Shown here piece after piece: positions 58,924 to 64,000 of a stretch of 64,000 nucleotides of DNA; the stretch's first letter is position 1; each line of letters starts with the position of its first letter. Both the position numbers and the translations under genes were made by a program. The notes under the pieces were generated by a model. That model was not told the origin of the DNA and did no database searches. It worked only from the letters and a program-made list of their open reading frames with translations. The stretch is from Psococerastis gibbosa (taxonomy: Eukaryota > Arthropoda > Insecta > Psocodea > Psocidae). Location of the stretch: assembly GCA_963971405.1 (NCBI GenBank), contig OZ020487.1:10389344-10453343 (forward strand). The letters are read 5' to 3'.

Positions 58924-59078
58924 CAATAAGGGTAGCTCCCACCAGCGTCAGTAAAGCTACGAGAAGTTAAATACGAAGGAAGCCGCCATGTTTCTCCTAT
59001 TCCTAAACATATGCATGGCGGCTTCACATGGATTCCACTTTCCATAGCTTTACCAACGAAAGTGGGAGCTACCCTAAG
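58924..59078. mobile_element. MITE with TAA-flanked inverted repeats
   Basis: TAAGGGTAGCTCCCACC and GTGGGAGCTACCCTAA; inner arms GGAAGCCGCCATG and CATGGCGGCTTC form a second hairpin. TWA edges suggest Harbinger-like. Confidence 0.75.
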
Positions 59079-59338
59079 ACAGCAACTTTTATTTGAGCTT
59101 ACCTTGGCAGCAGGTGCAGTATGGGCGGAGAGTGTAACCTTGGTTCGTGTTTAAATAAAGATGGTGGCGCCTACCTGGAACCAAATCAGTTCCGTTTAGT
59201 GCGTTACCGTTACCGTAACGGAGGGAGGGGGGGGGGGGAGGGTCAGCAGAGGATCTTAAGTTTATGTTTTGGGAATTTCTGGGCGCAATCTTTGTTCAGT
59301 GATTGTGTCTGGTTTTTCCTGGGATGATTAGAAACTTT

Positions 59339-59455
59339 TTTTTTATTGTTTAAAAAAGATTATTCGCATACAAACAATTTAATGAATGTATCCGGGTAAC
59401 CTATTCAGTCGTCTCTGTAGGTAAAACCTGTGTTGAGTTAGGACAGCATCACCGA
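59339..59455 (+). repeat. Dispersed repeat, partner at 62765-62885
   Basis: CGCATACAAACAATTTAATG, AATGTATCCG, and CTGTGTTGAG/CCGTGTTGAG in the same order at both sites. Confidence 0.7.
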
Positions 59456-59464
59456 TAACATAAT

Positions 59465-59690
59465 AAATAAATAAATAAGGACTTTTTGTTGTTTCTATTA
59501 CTAAGCCAACCTAGCGGAGTTAGGGCTATAAAGCCCACTCTTACACTCAACTAGGAAAACCCGGGACCGCCTGCTTTACATGCCCTCCGAAGCATGGCCA
59601 GAAAATGTAGCTAGTGTGGGACTCGAACCAACAACCTTTCGGGTGAAAGTCAGAGTCCGCACCACTACGGTACATGTCTTGATGTGAAGC
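59465..59690 (-). mobile_element. tRNA-derived SINE family B, reverse
   Basis: B box appears as GGGACTCGAACCAACAACC; (AAATA)n tail at the left. Confidence 0.8.
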
Positions 59691-59806
59691 TACCACTAAG
59701 CCATCGATGTCCTTTTATGTATGTACTGTATATCTGTTGTAATATTTAGATAGGTACCATACATCTGTTCCCCCTTCCCAATCTTAAATGAATTGTTTCC
59801 TCGCAT

Positions 59807-60112
59807 AGGTGCCCATTCCATTGACCGGCTAGGGCTATTTCCCAAAACGGTGACGAGGTAGCAGACATTCAAGACTTAGGTAGCGTCTCCACAGACCTCG
59901 CATTGAAGAATCCAAATGACATTGACGGAAATTAGAATTTTTCTTTTTATAGAAATCTATTAAAATGTTTGTACTTAACATATCCCATGACGCCATTTTT
60001 TAATTTTAGTTTGTTTGTTTGTGATTTTACGATCATTGATCAATTTTAACTATGGCATCGAGGAAATTAAACCTTTCCGTCAATTCTGCAATGCGAGATC
60101 GGTGGAAACGCA
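59807..60112. mobile_element. Harbinger-like palindrome, right outer arm lost
   Basis: GGTGCCCATTCCATTGACCG, ATTCAAGACTTAGG, core GACGCCATTTTTTAATTTTA, ends at GGTGGAAACG without the outer right arm. Confidence 0.75.
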
Positions 60113-60323
60113 ACCATAACTTGTCGCATAATATACATCTTCACTTTGCGACTTCGGTGGCTTAGATAAATAAGTTCGGTGGCAAGGTGGCAGCGTGCTT
60201 TTACTTTTGCGAGTCTCTGCACACCTGCGGTCGGAGTCGTGTCGTAACTCGACACAAGTACCTATTAGGTTACTTAGTTAGGCAATTAAAGAGGTTAACC
60301 GGATGCACTCATTAAATTATTTG

Positions 60324-60402
60324 CACACGATTAACTTTTAATAAAAAGGAGAGAATGAGGGAAGATTAACTTTTAATAAAAAGGAGAGAATGAGGGAAGA
60401 TA
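60324..60402 (+). repeat. Tandem duplication, about 37 bp
   Basis: TTAACTTTTAATAAAAAGGA then GAGAATGAGGGAAGA, twice in direct succession. Confidence 0.9.
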
Positions 60403-60409
60403 GAGTTGA

Positions 60410-61960
60410 AGTCGTCCTGATAGTGCAGTTGCTTTCCTTCTGTACGGCCCCAAGGACCCTTTCGGGGCCCAGTTATAGCAGATAATAGTCTCTTTATATT
60501 ATATGTATATTTTTTGGTCTAAGTAACTTCACGGGAGTATCTTCAGAAGACCATGGAAAAGTTCAGGAAAATCTGAACAGTAGTTTTGGAATGCATTGAG
60601 GACAAATTTTCAATTTTTTCGTATAAAACCACATTTCTCGTGACATTTCAATCGCTGAGTCATAAATTTACAGAGGTAACCTATTATTGCAACTAAGAAA
60701 CTAACATTCTGTTGTTTTTTTCCAATGAAAATGGCGGCTGAGCGTTTTAGTTTAAGAAATACTGTAATACTGTCAAACATGTATTACACCAGCCAGAGAT
60801 ACTTTGCAAAATTACACACTGAATTATTCGGTTAAAGTGAATAGACGAATTTAGTTAAGCATATTGTGGTGAGTGGTATACTGTATCTACTTGCATATCA
60901 AGTGTGTGCATATACAGTAATTGGATTGCAGATAAGCTATCTAATTATTAAATGTCATTGGGTTTGTGTTAACGATAATCACATTAGTCGGTTATACTGA
61001 CGGCTATCCATTATATCAAGCCAGGTATTGTGTATACTGCTACAGCCATAGAGTTAGAGTATATAGGTTGCTTATGATCGGGTGGCTTGGCGTTGGTACT
61101 TCCCTCTTCTCCCCATGAATGATTGAATATATTTTAGTACAATACAATGAGACAATATACAATATAACAACAATTTATAAAAATCACGCCACTGGGCAAA
61201 TGGCAACTGAGCAGAGCGTCACAGCGTCGCCTGGCGGCAGAGATTGTCAAACTTGCCAATACAAACATAAAAATATAATTTAATTATCCAAAAGAATGCA
61301 TTTTTTAAAAGTTAATATACGTATTAATCAATATCATTTTGTATTAAACATATTTAATGGAATTTAAAAGGAAAAATAGGTACCTAAATAAAATAATTCA
61401 TTGACGAAAACAAACGAAAAACTTTTGTTGGTGAACGTTACTTTAAATTTTTATAAATTTTCAATTTTTTTTATTACAATAAACAATTGTAATTTACCTA
61501 AGAAAGGAGTTCCGGAATCAACCAATCAGAGCCCCTTTACGGGCAAAGTAGAACATAGCGTGTGATACAAAGGAACAAATTAACAAATGTACGAAACGTA
61601 ATACTAATAGTACTTAGATATTGCCAACAGGGAGAGGGTTAGAAAAAATAGTGGCTTCTAACCAATGAATTTCAGTATAGGGAATTAAAATTCTGCGAAC
61701 CAAAATAACATCAGGGTGAGGGCCCAGGGGACCACCAACTTCCTTGAATTGGGAGCAGAGGCAGAGTAATTCAGCTTCTAACGAAGCGAGAAATTATTTC
61801 CCTTTTTTTCTAGCAAAATACATGGCTTTTAGGTAAGAAGAAAAGTAAAAATATCGTCCTGGTGTGTAATGCCCAAGATTTAATGTTTTTAAAATCTTCG
61901 CGGGGTGGGCCATAAATGCTAATATAAATAATTAGATTACTCGTGACTTCGTGGTATTTC
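60410..61960. other. Unassigned AT-rich DNA
   Basis: No gene or repeat recognised. Confidence 0.5.
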
Positions 61961-61963
61961 ATT

Positions 61964-62142
61964 TTAATAAACAAAAAATAACAAAAACTTAGAGTTTTAG
62001 AAAAACTTGTTATAACAACTAACACAAGTGGGTTTCTTAGACAAAGTTAATTTCTTAACGATTATTTGGGTTTTACTAATTCGGGTTGTTATAACAAGTT
62101 TTTCTAAAACTCTAAGTTTTTGTTATTTTTTGTTTATTATAA
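61964..62142. mobile_element. Foldback element, about 56-bp arms
   Basis: AATAAACAAAAAATAACAAA to AACTTGTTATAACAAC (left) and its reverse complement at 62086-62142; loop about 65 bp. Confidence 0.85.
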
Positions 62143-62159
62143 TGCTAATATCCTACAAT

Positions 62160-62370
62160 TAGAGACAACCTTGAGTGCCAGGTAGGGGGCAAAAGTTTTA
62201 AGGGGATGGCCAGATGAAATAGCAAATTATTTAAGCGGGCCGAAAAAAAAATAGAACAAAAGTCAAATTTTTTTTATATACAACCTTGAGTGCCAGGCAG
62301 AGGCAAACGTTTCAAGTGGATGAAATAGCAAATTAACTAGGCGGGCCGAAAAAAGTGGAACAAAAGGCAA
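62160..62370 (+). repeat. Two diverged direct copies, about 115-bp period
   Basis: ACAACCTTGAGTGCCAGG, GATGAAATAGCAAATTA, GCGGGCCGAAAAAA and GAACAAAAG occur in order at 62164 and 62280. Confidence 0.8.
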
Positions 62371-63850
62371 AACAAATTTTTATAAATGATAAACTTTAAT
62401 TTTGATTTTGATCTCTCTCAAAACCTATACGCTACAAAAGAAGGAAACTGTTATTCAGTTCTACAAGTAGCTACGCAGAAAGAATATTTTGTGCAGGTAT
62501 TACAGTTTTTTTTGTGCAGGTGTAATTTTGAGGGGATTTTCAAAACAGTGTCGCAGGCCAAAAGGGTACATTTGGCTCGCGGACCGTACTTTGCCCTACA
62601 CCGGCATATGCAGTGGAAAGCTAATGTTAAGTTTTACAAATTTAACGATAGTGACTTGTGACAGTCGCCACGGATTACCGAAAAAATTGGCCGAAAATTG
62701 ATCTTAAGGCGAGAGTAAGAAAATATTAATAATTATTATTAATTTATAAATTATTATTAATTTATTAAAAAAGTTAATCGCATACAAACAATTTAATGAA
62801 TGTATCCGATTTACCTCTTCAGTCACCTCTGCAGGTTAGAACCCGTGTTGAGCTACGACACGTCTCCGATCTCATAGCGTATAGAGACTCGCACAAGTAC
62901 AAGCATGCTACCAACTTGCCTTAGCCTATAAAGTAAACGAGACTTTACCGAGCCGAACTATTGGCTGAAATAGAAAAAAAAATTGTTCACCGCCCAAATA
63001 CATGTAGGGTAATAGACAAAAAGTGACAGTAGCGAAGACGGCCTGAACTCAAAAGAGATCGAAGAGGTCGGGCGGGGGCGCTACAAATGTTGATCATACA
63101 ATATGACGTCAGATTTTTCAGAAGAACTCTTAAGATGAAACGGATGAAAGAGAAACCGGCTGGGAGATATTATTACAAAAGTTTTGACAACTTTAAAATT
63201 TAAAAAGTCATCACTTGATCGGAACACACATTTTCATTTCCTACAACTAACTGTTTCAAGGGTCTCAAACAATTTTTTTAAAAAGTGTCTGCGTGTTGAA
63301 TGGGTAAGTTGAAAGAATCGTCTAAAATGAAATCACAGTATGGGATGCATTTTACAGCAGAGGCGTAAAGTTTTAGAATGATAGAGGCGGCAAAACTAAG
63401 TAGACCCTATGACGTCATCAGGCAGGATTTAAGGAAAAATTGAAAATATAAGAGCAAAATAGTAGAGTTTTACGCATTTTAATAGTTGTAAAGTATAGCT
63501 GTAGATTTTACAAAGCTAAAGGAATGCTTACATTCATATTGCTGCAAAGGGGACCATGAAGTATGAACCACGTCTTACAGTACTCGAGGCTGTGGGGGGG
63601 GGGGGGAGGGCAAAGAAAACTAGGCCTGCACACAGTAAAGGTGAGGGGGAAAATTCGCCCTGAATAAGAAAAAAAATGGGATCATGCTGTGCTCTTACTA
63701 AAAAATTACCTATTAAGCAGTACGGTAAGATTTTGATTTTGTCATGCACCCTGTAACTATTGCCCTTTTGGGGGTTGGATGATCAAAATGTTGAGTTATT
63801 GCGTCCATCTCACTCTGTTTCAAATTATTTGTTTCCTGCCTGCTTTGTCA

Positions 63851-64000
63851 GGTCCTGTAGAATAGTGGTACAGACTCCGATTTCACCCGAAAGGTTGTTA
63901 GTAGTAGAGTGGTTGGACACAGTCCCAGGCCACGGTGTGGGCCCATAGGACAGTGGACCTCCTGATTATAGTGGATTCCGAACCACTTGGGAAACACAGT
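63851..64000 (+). mobile_element. SINE head joined to repeat C
   Basis: GTAGAATAGTGGTACAGACT ... AAAGGTTGTTAG is the SINE B head, cut before its B box and continued by repeat C (AGAGTGGTTGGACACAGTCC ... GGAAACACAGT), which is cut by the window edge. Confidence 0.7.

Noticed and set aside
62386..62661. 91-codon open frame with ARGPYFALHRH
   Set aside because: The sequence resembles the non-coding end of a hAT-like element (GGCTCGCGGACCGTACTTTG), not a protein.
1..64000. CRISPR arrays, operons, viral or toxin genes
   Set aside because: The regularly spaced repeats found are minisatellites or tandem duplications in eukaryotic DNA; no viral or toxin protein motifs were seen.

Overview
The window is AT-rich animal nuclear DNA: spliceosomal genes with GT-AG introns, LINE fragments, tRNA-derived SINEs and a very heavy load of small non-autonomous DNA transposons, many carrying long poly-G/poly-C tracts. 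No operons, prokaryotic promoters, viral genes, rRNA or CRISPR arrays are visible. An invertebrate (perhaps an arthropod) fits the repeat style and the M13 peptidase, but the sequence alone does not fix the phylum.

Two host genes can be supported. On the + strand, a leucine-rich-repeat protein has a short first coding exon (918-1005), a 4.2 kb intron and a long last exon (5218-6407). On the - strand, a nearly complete neprilysin/ECE-type M13 zinc metallopeptidase runs from about 40.8 kb (possibly 43.4 kb) down to 7820. I joined 12 exons by matching splice phases and family motifs; with a tentative first exon the product is 746 residues. It has the luminal Cys pair, [25 protein letters not shown], the HEVSH zinc site, GENIAD, the catalytic His/Arg region and the C-terminal CHLW. 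Its introns, up to 10 kb, hold most of the window's mobile elements.

Layout. 1-933: unassigned start, then a GC-block repeat running into LRR exon 1. 1006-5217: LRR intron with a family A element and two small MITEs. 5218-6407: LRR exon 2. 6408-7819: AT-rich gap with the M13 3' end. 7820-43439: M13 gene. 43.4-64 kb: no host gene recognised; family A copies, SINEs, hAT-like and Harbinger-like MITEs, foldbacks, and a LINE fragment.

The most interesting points are a three-copy tandem exon cassette encoding the first luminal Cys pair of the M13 peptidase (40376-40835), mobile elements lying within about 14-80 nt of its splice sites, a second inverted copy of the LRR gene's acceptor and start codon at 18.0-18.2 kb, and modular 'Russian-doll' palindromic elements that appear to have inserted into each other's dyad centres.
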